NCBI GenBank assembly: GCA_002197525.1
Contig: NFUN01000066.1
Location: forward strand, 1 to 43,812
Direction: 5' to 3'
Origin: Acidobacteria subdivision 13 bacterium RH2 MAG17b
Lineage (GTDB): Bacteria; Acidobacteriota; Terriglobia; UBA7540
Length of the DNA stretch: 43,812 nucleotides
Part shown: positions 9,686 to 18,781 of the stretch, in pieces
Layout of the letters: every line of letters begins with the position of its first letter
Position numbering within the stretch: the stretch's first letter is position 1
Translations under genes and position numbers: made by a program
The notes under the pieces: generated by a model
Seen by the model: only the letters and a program-made list of their open reading frames with translations
What the model was told of the DNA's origin: nothing
Databases searched by the model: none

Positions 9686-9735
9686 GGGTGATTTTCTGAT
9701 ACAATCTAAGTATATCAGATAAATTCGGAGGCGCG

Positions 9736-10062
9736 ATGATTCAACAATCCCGGCGGTCGTCCTCAGAGCGGCGCCTCAGGGAGCGCCTAATGCGCCTCAT
9801 CAAAACAGCGCCACTCATCCACGGTACGCTTGCCCTGCGCAGCCGCGCCTGCGGCAAACCACGGTGCCGTTGCGGCCGCGGCGAACTGCACGCCTCGCTT
9901 TATCTCGTGCAGCGGAAAGGCGGCCGGCTCTATCAGCTCTGCGTGCCCAAAGCGCGCGAAAAATGGGTGCGAAGGGCGGTTTCGAATTACCGCAAGACGC
10001 AGGCGCTGATCGAGCGACTCTCCGAGCGCGCGTGGAGTGAAGCCAAGGTTCATAAGCGGTGA
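9736..10062 (+). CDS. DUF6788-like small basic protein with Cys motif (transposon-associated type)
   Basis: GTLALRSRACGKPRCRCGRGELHASLYLVQRKGGRLYQLCVPKAREKWVRRAVSNYRKTQALIERLSE; CGKPxCRC motif. SD GGAGG upstream. Confidence 0.6.
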   Translation: MIQQSRRSSSERRLRERLMRLIKTAPLIHGTLALRSRACGKPRCRCGRGELHASLYLVQRKGGRLYQLCVPKAREKWVRRAVSNYRKTQALIERLSERAWSEAKVHKR

Positions 10063-10238
10063 ACGCAGTCCCTTGGTAGAGTCTCTGCCCTTCGGCCACC
10101 CGTTCAATTATTGCACGGTCACAGGGCTAAGGAGATCACCACCAAGACACAAAGACACCAAGGAGAACTAGTATTGTGTCTCGTAAATTCGTTGTGAAAG
10201 TCCTGTCAGGGCAGGGTTTTCAACCGTGCCGTCAAAGC

Positions 10239-10372
10239 CCTCACCCACCGCTTCGCAGTCCCCCCTCTCCCGCAGGGAGAGGGCCGGAATCTCCTTACTT
10301 AACTTATTGCCCTCGCCCCCTGAAAAGGGGGGAGAGGGTGGCCCGCGGTGCGGGACGGGTGAGGTGGCCACG
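10239..10372. repeat. Family F palindromic repeat copy 2 (double unit)
   Basis: gccctcacccaccgcttcgcagtcccccctctcccgcagggagaggg followed by ccccctgaaaaggggggagagggtggcccgcggtgcgggacgggtgagg. Confidence 0.75.
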
Positions 10373-10589
10373 CTTCAGGCACAGCCGAAGCTATATCCCG
10401 ACGGACTTATTTAACGAACTGCGGACAATTCCGGCCTGACGCCGTTCATGCCACACCTTGAGGTGAATGTTTGCAATGCACCGTTGGCAGGATTACACTT
10501 TAACCGCACGATCGCCCAGACTTGTTGCGCAGGAAAGAAGTTTCAACTGACAAACATACAAGAGGCTAGAGTTACGCTCGGAGGGCCGA

Positions 10590-10763
10590 ATGGCACGTGA
10601 CAAAAGCAGGACACCGAAGGGCATTGAAGAGCAAGAGGAAATGACCGGAATTGTATATTTGACAGACCCAGGCCACGTCAGGTTTGACAAGCGTGATAGG
10701 CTGGTTCTGAAAACTGAAAAGGCCCACCTGCCCGCCCGCCTATGGTATCAGATGAGGAAGTAG
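10590..10763 (+). CDS. Hypothetical 57-aa protein (below the ORF-track cutoff)
   Basis: Hand translation: MARDKSRTPKGIEEQEEMTGIVYLTDPGHVRFDKRDRLVLKTEKAHLPARLWYQMRK*. Good composition, GGAGG upstream of ATG. Confidence 0.5.
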   Translation: MARDKSRTPKGIEEQEEMTGIVYLTDPGHVRFDKRDRLVLKTEKAHLPARLWYQMRK

Positions 10764-10767
10764 ATTT

Positions 10768-10926
10768 TTATCGGGATGGTTTGTGAACAGGTTTCTTCCT
10801 ATGAGGTTCTGGCTTCGTCTTTAGCGCCAGCCGGAGCGCGTCCTCAAACGGCATCTCAATCTTGAGCTTGCCGTTCCGGTGTTGATTTTCTTTCCCGCCT
10901 GATGTAGCCTTTTCGTTCGTTTTCAT
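10768..10926 (-). CDS. Hypothetical 52-aa protein divergent from the DUF3800 gene (below the ORF-track cutoff)
   Basis: Hand translation: MKTNEKATSGGKENQHRNGKLKIEMPFEDALRLALKTKPEPHRKKPVHKPSR*. Protein-like KLKIEMPFEDALRLALKTKPE core with charged flanks. Confidence 0.55.
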   Translation of the reverse strand: MKTNEKATSGGKENQHRNGKLKIEMPFEDALRLALKTKPEPHRKKPVHKPSR

Positions 10927-10952
10927 ATCCAGAGAATAGCACAGGTGGGTCT

Positions 10953-11720
10953 ATGTACCTAATGTACGTGGACGAGAGCGGAGACAGCGGTCTCGTTGGC
11001 TCCCCAACGCGATATTTTGCGCTTACGGGCATGGTAATTCACGAACTGCGCTGGAAGAGTTATCTCGATATTTTGATTCAATTCCGAAAAGAAATGCGAA
11101 CCACCTACGGCCTTAGGCTTCTGGAAGAATTTCACGCAGCAGATATGATAACTAAACCCGGCCTCCTCTTGAGGATCAAAAAGAACGACAGGTTATCTAT
11201 GATTCGTCATTTTGCCGACCGATTGGCTCAAATGACTGATATAAACTTAGTTAACGTGATTGTCGATAAAAACGGTAAGGGAGACGGTTATGATGCTTTT
11301 GAAGCTGGATGGAAGTGCCTATTGCAGAGATTCGAGAATACGGTGAATTCCCACAACTTTCGCGGCCCAGCGAACCCTGATGAGCGCGGCCTGATAGTGG
11401 CGGACAATACAGACAATAAAAAGTTGGTTGAAGTGATGCGGAAGATGAGAGTATATAATCCAATTCCGCATCAGCCTCGATTCGGAACTGGCTATAGGAA
11501 TTTGCCCATACAGTATGTCATAGAGGATGCCAACTTTCGAGAGTCGCTCCGCTCTTATTTCATTCAGGCGGCGGATTTGTGCGTGTTCCTGTTGTACCAG
11601 CGGGAGCAACCCAACAAGTACATAAAGAAACACGGGGCACATAATTATTTCTTGAAGCTCAGGCCGTTGTTTTGCCTTCAGGCTTCTCCAAGTGACCCAA
11701 ATGGAATTGTCAGGCTGTAG
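10953..11720 (+). CDS. DUF3800 domain-containing protein
   Basis: N-terminal MYLMYVDESGDSGLVGSPTRYFALTGMVIHE (YVDESGD signature); EFHAADM; VDKNGKGDGYDAFEAGWKCLLQRF; LIVADNTDN; IQAADLCVFLLYQR. Confidence 0.85.
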   Translation: MYLMYVDESGDSGLVGSPTRYFALTGMVIHELRWKSYLDILIQFRKEMRTTYGLRLLEEFHAADMITKPGLLLRIKKNDRLSMIRHFADRLAQMTDINLVNVIVDKNGKGDGYDAFEAGWKCLLQRFENTVNSHNFRGPANPDERGLIVADNTDNKKLVEVMRKMRVYNPIPHQPRFGTGYRNLPIQYVIEDANFRESLRSYFIQAADLCVFLLYQREQPNKYIKKHGAHNYFLKLRPLFCLQASPSDPNGIVRL

Positions 11721-11721
11721 A

Positions 11722-11742
11722 GGGGGGCCTATTAAGCCCCCC
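11722..11742 (+). terminator. Putative terminator hairpin after the DUF3800 gene
   Basis: GGGGGGC ctattaa GCCCCCC perfect 7-bp stem, starting 2 nt after the stop; no clear T-tract. Confidence 0.5.
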
Positions 11743-11842
11743 GGATGGATCCTACGTCCCGACACCTCAGGATTTCAGATCCCGTATAAACGACTAGCGC
11801 AATTTTCCGCGCTTGTCAAGTGTACCACTATTCCGACTGGAT

Positions 11843-11971
11843 TCAGAAAGGTTTTTTGTACATCAACCGCTTGCCTTCCGCACCCTTGAGGGCAAGCACG
11901 GCACGCTCGCCGTCCGTGATCTTGCGGGCGTTGTACCGGAAATCAAACTCAGCGCAATAGCGGTGAAGATG
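11843..11971 (-). pseudogene. C-terminal remnant of an ISXO2-like (IS1595 family) transposase
   Basis: Hand translation of minus strand: HLHRYCAEFDFRYNARKITDGERAVLALKGAEGKRLMYKKPF*; the (K)QHLHRYxAEFDFRYNxRK motif is typical of ISXO2-like transposases. Upstream catalytic portion not recognisable. Confidence 0.75.
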
Positions 11972-11985
11972 CTGGCGCCGGGTGG

Positions 11986-12016
11986 CGCATACATCCCCGC
12001 CTTTGGGATGTATGCG
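11986..12016. repeat. Perfect inverted repeat, 12-bp arms and 7-nt loop
   Basis: CGCATACATCCC cgccttt GGGATGTATGCG. Confidence 0.8.
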
Positions 12017-12331
12017 AACCGCAAACGCAATCGTCGATGATATGAATCACGGCTGAACCGGGTCGCCGCCATCAGTCTGCTTTCTGCGCGGCGCCCTTCT
12101 GGAGCTGACGAATGGCCGATTTGGCGGATATGCCCTGGTCGGTTCCGAAACGGCGGGAAGCTTCAATTGTCCGGTTCCGGCTGACATTTACTCCTCGACA
12201 CGCTCGATGGCGTCCCTCTGGCGCTTCTTTCCAGGTTGCGCTTTCTGACCGTCATGTCTCCCCCTAAGGCCTCGCACTCCCGCGCCGCTTCCCTTGACGT
12301 GCGCTCTTCATAGCGGCAGCGCGCCCGCCAG

Positions 12332-12599
12332 TCATCGTTCATATACCTTGCTTCGGTGACGGATTCGCGTCACCTCCACCAGCAATTTTGCGTCGTCGAT
12401 GGTGTCCTCCACGCGGTAGTCACCCACACGAATGCGCCACTCGTCATCCCCGCCTCTGAGTTTTTTGCAGCCAGCCAGACGGACGGGGATTGGAGGCAAG
12501 ATTTTCGACGCGCAGAACGATACGCGCGATCAATTGGCCCGACAGCTTCTTGAGTTCTTTCTCCGCACTTGACGTCAATGCGACGTGGTAGCTAGCCAC
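12332..12599 (-). pseudogene. RelE/ParE-family toxin, frameshifted by a 4-bp tandem duplication
   Basis: Minus-strand GTG start: VASYHVALTSSAEKELKKLSGQLIARIVLRVENLASNPRPSG // CKKLRGGDDEWRIRVGDYRVEDTIDDAKLLVEVTRIRHRSKVYER*. The halves are in different frames; AGCCAGCC at 12469-12476 is the extra 4 bp. Confidence 0.8.
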
Positions 12600-12783
12600 G
12601 GAGCTTTCCGCTTCCAATCAGGTCTGCCTTTACCTTTTCGAGCGGGATGCGTTTTTCATGCCGCCGCGACCGGGAAACCAGCACGTCCTCGATGTCTTCC
12701 CAGAGCGCCCTGTGCTTCTTGAGGTCGATTACTGCCGCCGTCTTGCGGCCTTTCGTGTCAGTGATGAACTGAATTCCGGTCAT
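12592..12783 (-). CDS. Antitoxin partner of a RelBE-like module
   Basis: MTGIQFITDTKGRKTAAVIDLKKHRALWEDIEDVLVSRSRRHEKRIPLEKVKADLIGSGKLRG*; its stop overlaps the toxin GTG (GTGGCTAG). The longer ORF to 12909 is probably over-extended. Confidence 0.78.
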   Translation of the reverse strand: MTGIQFITDTKGRKTAAVIDLKKHRALWEDIEDVLVSRSRRHEKRIPLEKVKADLIGSGKLRG

Positions 12784-13022
12784 GGGCCGTGTCTCCTTGG
12801 GTTGTGTCGAACCTGTTCCCACCCTAACTTCGGCGCCTCTCCCTGTCAACCGACTAGCACCCTTGCCATCCCGGTTTGCCAGCTTGCACCTGTATGTAAA
12901 TTGACTCACACTACAAAGAACGGGGGCAGGTCAGGACCTTCCGTTCGCCCTCAGCAATCACATAACAGATGGCTTGGCTCGTTAAATTGATTTCTGCCGG
13001 AAAGGTCCGCTAGAATGCTGAT

Positions 13023-14177
13023 ATGGGAAATAGAATGCTGTTAACTCTTCGATTAAAGGATCGCCGCGATTGGAAGCGCAAGCCGGGCGCATGGGCGGCG
13101 CGGGCTGGCGCGTTGCTAATGTGCATGGCCGGGCTTTTCATGGCGGCAAGGCCGGCCATCCCATTGCCACGGCCGGCCCTTTCTCCGGCTGAACTGCACC
13201 AGATCGTGGTGAAATTTATACGGGAGAAGTACGGCATTCCCGGCACTGTGCAACTGACGGCTGGCCCCCTTCAAAGCGCCCAGGATTCCGCCTATTACGA
13301 ATGCATCATCACCGTGCAAAACGGCGCAAAGACAACCTCGCAGGGTGTAAGCATCTCCAAGGATGGACGCTACCTGACGATGACCCCTCTTTACTATTTG
13401 GGCGCGAATCCTCAGACGGCAATCGCCAGCGCCATGCGAGAAGCCTTCAAGCTGGGCTCTGAATGGCATTTGAGCGTTGGACCTTTCCGCGCCTCGCCGG
13501 TACCCGGCTTTTACCAGACAACGGTAAAGGCGGAGGACAAGGGGCAGCAGCGAACCGGCGACTTTTACGTGACCGAGGACAAGCGGTTCGTTGTGCTAGG
13601 CCCGGTTTACGTGGTTCGCAGCAACAGCGAAACCGAACGCATGATCAACACCAGGAACCAGCCCAGCTCGGGCCACCCCAATGCACCCGTCACCATTGTG
13701 GAGTACGCCGATCTGGAATGCCCCAGTTGCGCGCGGCTGCAACCCTTCTTGGAAAATCAAGTTTTGCCCCGTTACGGAAACAAGGTGCGCATCATTTATA
13801 AGGATTATCCTCTGCCCATGCACCCATGGGGCCGCACGGCGGCGGTGGCCAGCCAGTGCGCTTACGAGATTGATCCTTCGGCGGTCGTGCGCTTTCGCAG
13901 TTCGATCTTTGCCGATCAGGACCAAATTAACGTAACCAACGTTCGGGGCGCTCTATTGCGTCTCGGCGAGCAGGCCGGGATCGACCGGCTGAAGCTCGCT
14001 GCCTGCATAGATTCCAACGCGTCGTTGCCGAGAGTGGAAGCGGACGTGCGCGAGGGGGATCTGCTCCAGGTAACCAGCACGCCGACCAGCTTCATCAACG
14101 GCAGAATGGTGGTTGGCTTGCAATCGCCGGCTGAATTTTACAAACTCATCGATCAGGCGCTGGCCCAGGACAAATAG
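13023..14177 (+). CDS. DsbA-like thioredoxin-fold protein with duplicated N-terminal domain
   Basis: APVTIVEYADLECPSCARLQPFLENQVLPRYGNKVRIIYKDYPLPMHPWGRTAAVASQCAYEID; CPSC motif; two copies of the PFR/GPL..YxxTVxxxxGxQxxxQxFYVSKDGRY-type N-terminal unit. Confidence 0.88.
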   Translation: MGNRMLLTLRLKDRRDWKRKPGAWAARAGALLMCMAGLFMAARPAIPLPRPALSPAELHQIVVKFIREKYGIPGTVQLTAGPLQSAQDSAYYECIITVQNGAKTTSQGVSISKDGRYLTMTPLYYLGANPQTAIASAMREAFKLGSEWHLSVGPFRASPVPGFYQTTVKAEDKGQQRTGDFYVTEDKRFVVLGPVYVVRSNSETERMINTRNQPSSGHPNAPVTIVEYADLECPSCARLQPFLENQVLPRYGNKVRIIYKDYPLPMHPWGRTAAVASQCAYEIDPSAVVRFRSSIFADQDQINVTNVRGALLRLGEQAGIDRLKLAACIDSNASLPRVEADVREGDLLQVTSTPTSFINGRMVVGLQSPAEFYKLIDQALAQDK

Positions 14178-14212
14178 CCAGCGCTTCGGATACGCATTTC
14201 GCAGGAGAATCC

Positions 14213-15127
14213 TTGCGCAAGGAGACACCCACATTGCTTGCTAGAACAAGACTCGCCATCGCCTTGCTGGTTCTGACTGCGACGCTGCCAGCCCTCGCGC
14301 GCGCCACAAGCGCCCCTGCCGCCAACCAGACAGCCGATCAGGCCATGCGAGACAAGATTGCGAGCTACCTCCGCAAACGCTTCTCGGTGACCGATTCCAC
14401 GTCTATGACCGTCGGCCCGTTGCTCCCCTCGATTTACACCGGCTTTGAGAAGACAACCGTCACGGTGGAAAACGGAAAGCAGAAAGCCTCCCAGAATTTC
14501 TACGTTTCCAAGGATGGGCAGTACTTGGTTCAGGGAGATATTTACTCGCTGAACGTCAATCCGCGCAAAGAGGTGGAGAGCTTAATCCGCACTCAGGATC
14601 AGCCGGCAACGGGCCCGGCCGATGCTCCGGTAACGATTGTCGAATACGCCGATCTCGAATGTCCGATGTGCGCCCAAATGCAACAGGCGCTCGAAACCCA
14701 ACTGCTGCCCAAGTACGGCAACAAAGTGCGCGTCATCTACAAGGAATTTCCGCTCTTCAGCATTCATCCCTGGGCGGTTGCCGCCGCGGTTGCCAACCAG
14801 TGCGCGTATCAGATCAACCCTGCGGATTATGTGGCTTACCGCTCGCTCATTTTCCAAAATCAGAAAACCATCCAGGCGGCCACCGCACCCCAACAGTTGC
14901 TGGCCTTAGGCGTCCAGGCAGGACTTGACCGCGCGAAACTGGCCGCCTGCATAGACTCCAAGAGCGCCTTGCCGCGCGTGCAGCAGGACTTTTTGGAGGG
15001 CCAGGAACTCGGCGTCGCCAGCACTCCCACCTTTTTTGTTAACGGCAAGATGTATGCAGGCCAAATTCCGGTTGCGGATTTATTCAACGCAGTGGATCAG
15101 GCGCTCGCCGGCGCTCCCAAGAAGTAG
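14213..15127 (+). CDS. DsbA-like thioredoxin-fold protein (tandem paralog)
   Basis: APVTIVEYADLECPMCAQMQQALETQLLPKYGNKVRVIYKEFPLFSIHPWAVAAAVANQCAYQIN; CPMC motif; signal peptide; TTG start at 14213. Confidence 0.88.
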   Translation: MRKETPTLLARTRLAIALLVLTATLPALARATSAPAANQTADQAMRDKIASYLRKRFSVTDSTSMTVGPLLPSIYTGFEKTTVTVENGKQKASQNFYVSKDGQYLVQGDIYSLNVNPRKEVESLIRTQDQPATGPADAPVTIVEYADLECPMCAQMQQALETQLLPKYGNKVRVIYKEFPLFSIHPWAVAAAVANQCAYQINPADYVAYRSLIFQNQKTIQAATAPQQLLALGVQAGLDRAKLAACIDSKSALPRVQQDFLEGQELGVASTPTFFVNGKMYAGQIPVADLFNAVDQALAGAPKK

Positions 15128-15402
15128 AACTGCCCGGCCATCCGGCTGAAAGCCTGACCCTCCCTCCCAGAAATAGGCCCGGCATCCTCGCGCCCACACC
15201 GGCACGGGGCGGTCTCGCGCCTTACGAATGGGACAAGTCCATTCATTGTCCGGTTGGCTTGGCGGCGTTGCAGTTTTCACTACAGGTTTTTTGAGAATTT
15301 GCCGATATCAAGCAGTGACGAAAACTGCGTGGATGGAGTCGCAGGAAAGGCCAGCCATGGGGCATAAGCCTTGCTGGGGAATTCAAAGATCGAGTGGTTT
15401 AG

Positions 15403-16257
15403 ATGAGCGCACTACTAAAACTTCCGGGGGAAACCAAAAGGATGAGCCAATCCGAAACTAATCCTGCGCCTATGTCCCGGTTGGAGCACATCGCACAGGA
15501 GATTCGCGCGGTGGACGACCGTGACCTTCACATGTGGTCAATCGGCCTGCTGGTCATGCTAGTGGTGGCAGGGGGCTTTATGGCCTTGGTCTTCCCCAAT
15601 GTGATATGGGGGATCAAGAACCTCCGGGTAGATGACAGGTATCTGCCGCAATTGTTCTTCGGTTTTGTGGCGCTGATCGTCCTCTTTAATATCTATGCGA
15701 TGGATAAGAAGCGATCGCTGCAACACGCGCGGGACGAGCTCGTCCGCCAGCTTATCCGGAGTGAGGCTGCGGAAATGCTATCTCTGGTCGATCCCCTCAC
15801 GGATTTGTTCAATCGCCGGTACCTAGACGAGATCATCTCCAAGGAAGCCAGCCGGGCTAACCGCTACGGCAGCGAACTCACGCTCATGATGATCGACGTG
15901 GATGCTTTCAAGTCGGTCAACACCCGCTTCGGGCACCTGTTCGGCGACAAGGTCTTGACCGAAGTGGCGAATTTGCTCAAGAAGCATTTCCGGAATTCCG
16001 ACACCGTCGTGCGGTACGGCGGCGATGAGTTCCTCGTAATTCTTCCTGAAACCTCGGAAACTGAAGCGGAACGCGCGGTTGAAAGGCTTCAAAGCCAAGT
16101 GGACGCTTGGAACAGTAACCCGCCCTTTGAAGGCTACCAGATGAGCCTAAGCTGCGGCCTCGCGTCATTCACCGGGGGCAAAGGAGCTCCCGAAGTTATC
16201 GAAATGGCCGACGCCAAGATGTATCTTCGGAAGAATCGCAAGGTTGCTGCCGTCTGA
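15403..16257 (+). CDS. Membrane-anchored diguanylate cyclase (GGDEF)
   Basis: Two TM segments then DPLTDLFNRRYLDEII... RNSDTVVRYGGDEFLVILPE: intact GGDEF and RxxD I-site. Start may be 15442 (MSQSE). Confidence 0.9.
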   Translation: MSALLKLPGETKRMSQSETNPAPMSRLEHIAQEIRAVDDRDLHMWSIGLLVMLVVAGGFMALVFPNVIWGIKNLRVDDRYLPQLFFGFVALIVLFNIYAMDKKRSLQHARDELVRQLIRSEAAEMLSLVDPLTDLFNRRYLDEIISKEASRANRYGSELTLMMIDVDAFKSVNTRFGHLFGDKVLTEVANLLKKHFRNSDTVVRYGGDEFLVILPETSETEAERAVERLQSQVDAWNSNPPFEGYQMSLSCGLASFTGGKGAPEVIEMADAKMYLRKNRKVAAV

Positions 16258-16471
16258 ACGGCTTTTCCTAACGCGCTCGCATGGGTCCGTTTTATGGATC
16301 TCGCGGCAGCGCCACTCGCCGGGATGTGCCAGCGGTACTCGCCCGCGCTACGGCGCCTTCCTAATCATCACTACTCAAAAGTACCCAGCCAGGCCGCAAA
16401 TGAATCGAACGCCGCCGGCTACGCTTTCCGCACCGCCCCCTCGAATTATTATTCGGAGAGCAGATCGGCCT

Positions 16472-16526
16472 TTGTAGCGCGGCTCTATCAGCGGCGAGCA
16501 GAGCCGGTCGCAAGCCGGCGCTACAA
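16472..16526. repeat. Hairpin repeat, family D-like
   Basis: TTGTAGCGCGGCTC ... GAGCCGGTCGCAAGCCGGCGCTACAA. Confidence 0.55.
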
Positions 16527-16671
16527 CCAGAGGCGTCGCCAATTAACCCTTCTCGTTAAGTAACACCGTTGCTCACTGGAGATATCGCGTGCGGTCGAGG
16601 TGGTATAATTTCTCCCGAAAGCGCTGCGGCGTCTTGCCAAACCGCGCGGATGGAAAGAAGACGGGATCAAC

Positions 16672-17100
16672 GTGAACGGTTGGATGCAGGTTGCCGTCGT
16701 CGTGGCTGCCGGGGGAGCGTCCGTGGGCGCCGCCGCGCTCTCCCTCGGCCTCGGCCGTAAGCTGATTCGGGCGGCTCAAGGGTGGCGCAAGACGAGCCCA
16801 GAAGAAATTGAGCGGCTGCGCCGGCTGGAGTTGAACTGGCGCGGCCGCATCACTTCCGCGCGTATCCTTGATGTCATCGAGGATGGGGCGCCTGGCGCGT
16901 TGCGCCGCGTGGTGGTTTACCGCTATGAGGTTGCAGGTGTAACTTACGAAGCCGCGCAGGAGGTTTCGGCCTTTGTCGGAGCGGAGTTGCTGACCCAGGG
17001 GCTAGCCGGGTCATCTTCCAGCGCTAAATACGATCCTCACCAACCGCTGAACTCGATGATCGCCTGTGAGGATTGGAACGGGCTGGGCGCTGCGGATTAA
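16672..17100 (+). CDS. Hypothetical DUF3592-like membrane-anchored protein
   Basis: N-terminal TM then RLELNWRGRITSARILDVIEDGAPGALRRVVVYRYEVAGVTYEAAQEVSAF, resembling DUF3592. Confidence 0.55.
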   Translation: MNGWMQVAVVVAAGGASVGAAALSLGLGRKLIRAAQGWRKTSPEEIERLRRLELNWRGRITSARILDVIEDGAPGALRRVVVYRYEVAGVTYEAAQEVSAFVGAELLTQGLAGSSSSAKYDPHQPLNSMIACEDWNGLGAAD

Positions 17101-17212
17101 CGCCGCGCCCTAGCATGACGGGCCGGGAAGCGGGAAAGCGGGCCTGGGTATTAAATGTCAGAACCCCGTCCTTAACGCTGCAATTTCCTTCGGTTTGGCA
17201 TAACTCAACTCG

Positions 17213-18763
17213 ATGAACCTGGAGCAAAAACTCGAAGAGTTGCGGCGCCGGAACTCCGAGGCGGAGCGCGGAGGCAGTGACGAGCGCCGCGCGCGCCAGA
17301 AGGCCGAAGGGAAGCTTTCGGCGCGCGAGCGGCTGGAGGCGCTGTTTGATGACGGCGCGTTTGAAGAGATCGACAAGCTCGTCGAACACCAGAGTCACAA
17401 CTTCGGCCTGGCGGAGCAGCGCATTCCGGGCGACGGAGTGATCACCGGTTACGGCCGCATCAATGGGCGCCTCACTTTTGCATTCTCCCAGGACTTCACG
17501 GTTTTCGGCGGCTCGCTCGGCGAATCCAACGCCGCGAAAATCTGCAAGGTCATGGATTTGGCTCTCAAGGCCGGCGCGCCGGTGGTGGGCCTGAACGATT
17601 CGGGCGGAGCGCGCATTCAGGAAGGAGTTGCCTCGCTCGCCGGATACGCGGAGATTTTCCTGCGTAACACACTCGCTTCCGGCGTGATCCCGCAGATTTC
17701 AGCCATTCTCGGTCCGTGCGCGGGCGGGGCGGTCTATTCGCCGGCCATCACGGATTTCATTTTCATGGTCGATCAGTCGAGCTGCATGTTCGTGACCGGG
17801 CCGGACGTGATCAAGACAGTGATGCACGAAGAGGTCACTAAAGAGGAGCTGGGCGGCCCGATGACCCACAACCGCGTGAGCGGCGTCGCCCACTTCCTGG
17901 CTTCCGATGACGCGGACTGCATGGCGCGCGTGGGGGAGCTGCTCTCCTTCCTGCCGCAGAACAACCACGAGGACCCGCCGCGGGTTGAAACCAACGATCC
18001 TGCGGACCGTTGCGACGAAGAGATCGATCGCTTGGTTCCGGCGGAATCCGACCGGCCGTACGACATCAAGCAGATCATCGAGCGCGTGGTGGACGATGGC
18101 TACTTCCTGGAGGTTCAGGAGTACTTTGCGCGCAACCTGGTGGTGGGCTTCGCCCGCCTGGGCGGCCAGAGCGTGGGCGTGGTGGCGAACCAGCCGGAAG
18201 TGCTGGCGGGCTGCTTGGATATCAACGCCTCAACGAAAGGCGCGCGATTCGTCCGCTTCTGCGATGCGTTCAACATCCCGCTCGTTACGTTCGTGGATGT
18301 GCCCGGATTCCTCCCCGGCACGCAGCAGGAGTTTGGCGGCATCATCCGCCACGGCGCGAAACTCCTCTTCGCGTTCGCCGAAGCGACGGTGCCGAAGGTC
18401 ACGGTGATCACTCGCAAGGCTTACGGCGGCGCTTACTGCGTGATGTCTTCCAAGCACATCCGCACCGACATCAACTACGCCTACCCGACGGCGGAAATCG
18501 CCGTGATGGGCGCTGAAGGCGCGGTGAACATCGTGAACCGGAGGGAACTGGAAAAAGCAGAGGACCCCGAAGCGCTGCGCAAGGAAAAGATCGAAGAGTA
18601 CCGCACCCGCTTCGCCAACCCCTATGTCGCGGCGGAGCGCGGCTATGTGGATGCGGTGATTTTGCCCCGCGAAACGCGCCCCAAGTTGATCGCCGCCCTA
18701 CGCATGCTGGATACCAAGCGGGAAACCATGCCACCGAAAAAGCACGGCAACATTCCGCTGTAG
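17213..18763 (+). CDS. Acyl-CoA carboxylase carboxyltransferase (beta) subunit, propionyl/methylmalonyl type
   Basis: [146 protein letters not shown]. Confidence 0.95.
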   Translation: MNLEQKLEELRRRNSEAERGGSDERRARQKAEGKLSARERLEALFDDGAFEEIDKLVEHQSHNFGLAEQRIPGDGVITGYGRINGRLTFAFSQDFTVFGGSLGESNAAKICKVMDLALKAGAPVVGLNDSGGARIQEGVASLAGYAEIFLRNTLASGVIPQISAILGPCAGGAVYSPAITDFIFMVDQSSCMFVTGPDVIKTVMHEEVTKEELGGPMTHNRVSGVAHFLASDDADCMARVGELLSFLPQNNHEDPPRVETNDPADRCDEEIDRLVPAESDRPYDIKQIIERVVDDGYFLEVQEYFARNLVVGFARLGGQSVGVVANQPEVLAGCLDINASTKGARFVRFCDAFNIPLVTFVDVPGFLPGTQQEFGGIIRHGAKLLFAFAEATVPKVTVITRKAYGGAYCVMSSKHIRTDINYAYPTAEIAVMGAEGAVNIVNRRELEKAEDPEALRKEKIEEYRTRFANPYVAAERGYVDAVILPRETRPKLIAALRMLDTKRETMPPKKHGNIPL

Positions 18764-18781
18764 CACACGCGATGCGCGAAA

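Noticed and set aside
12040-12330. Minus-strand fragment ...IEASRRFGTDQGISAKSAIRQLQKGAAQKAD as a possible gene
   Set aside because: Some protein-like character, but no clean start or family recognised; treated as degenerate debris.
12933-13010. Near-inverted repeat GGACCTTCCG ... CGGAAAGGTCC as transposon ends
   Set aside because: Imperfect (1-nt indel), short, and unsupported by a second copy in the window.
16604-16609. TATAAT as a -10 for the DUF3592-like gene
   Set aside because: No -35-like hexamer 16-18 bp upstream; consensus alone is too weak.
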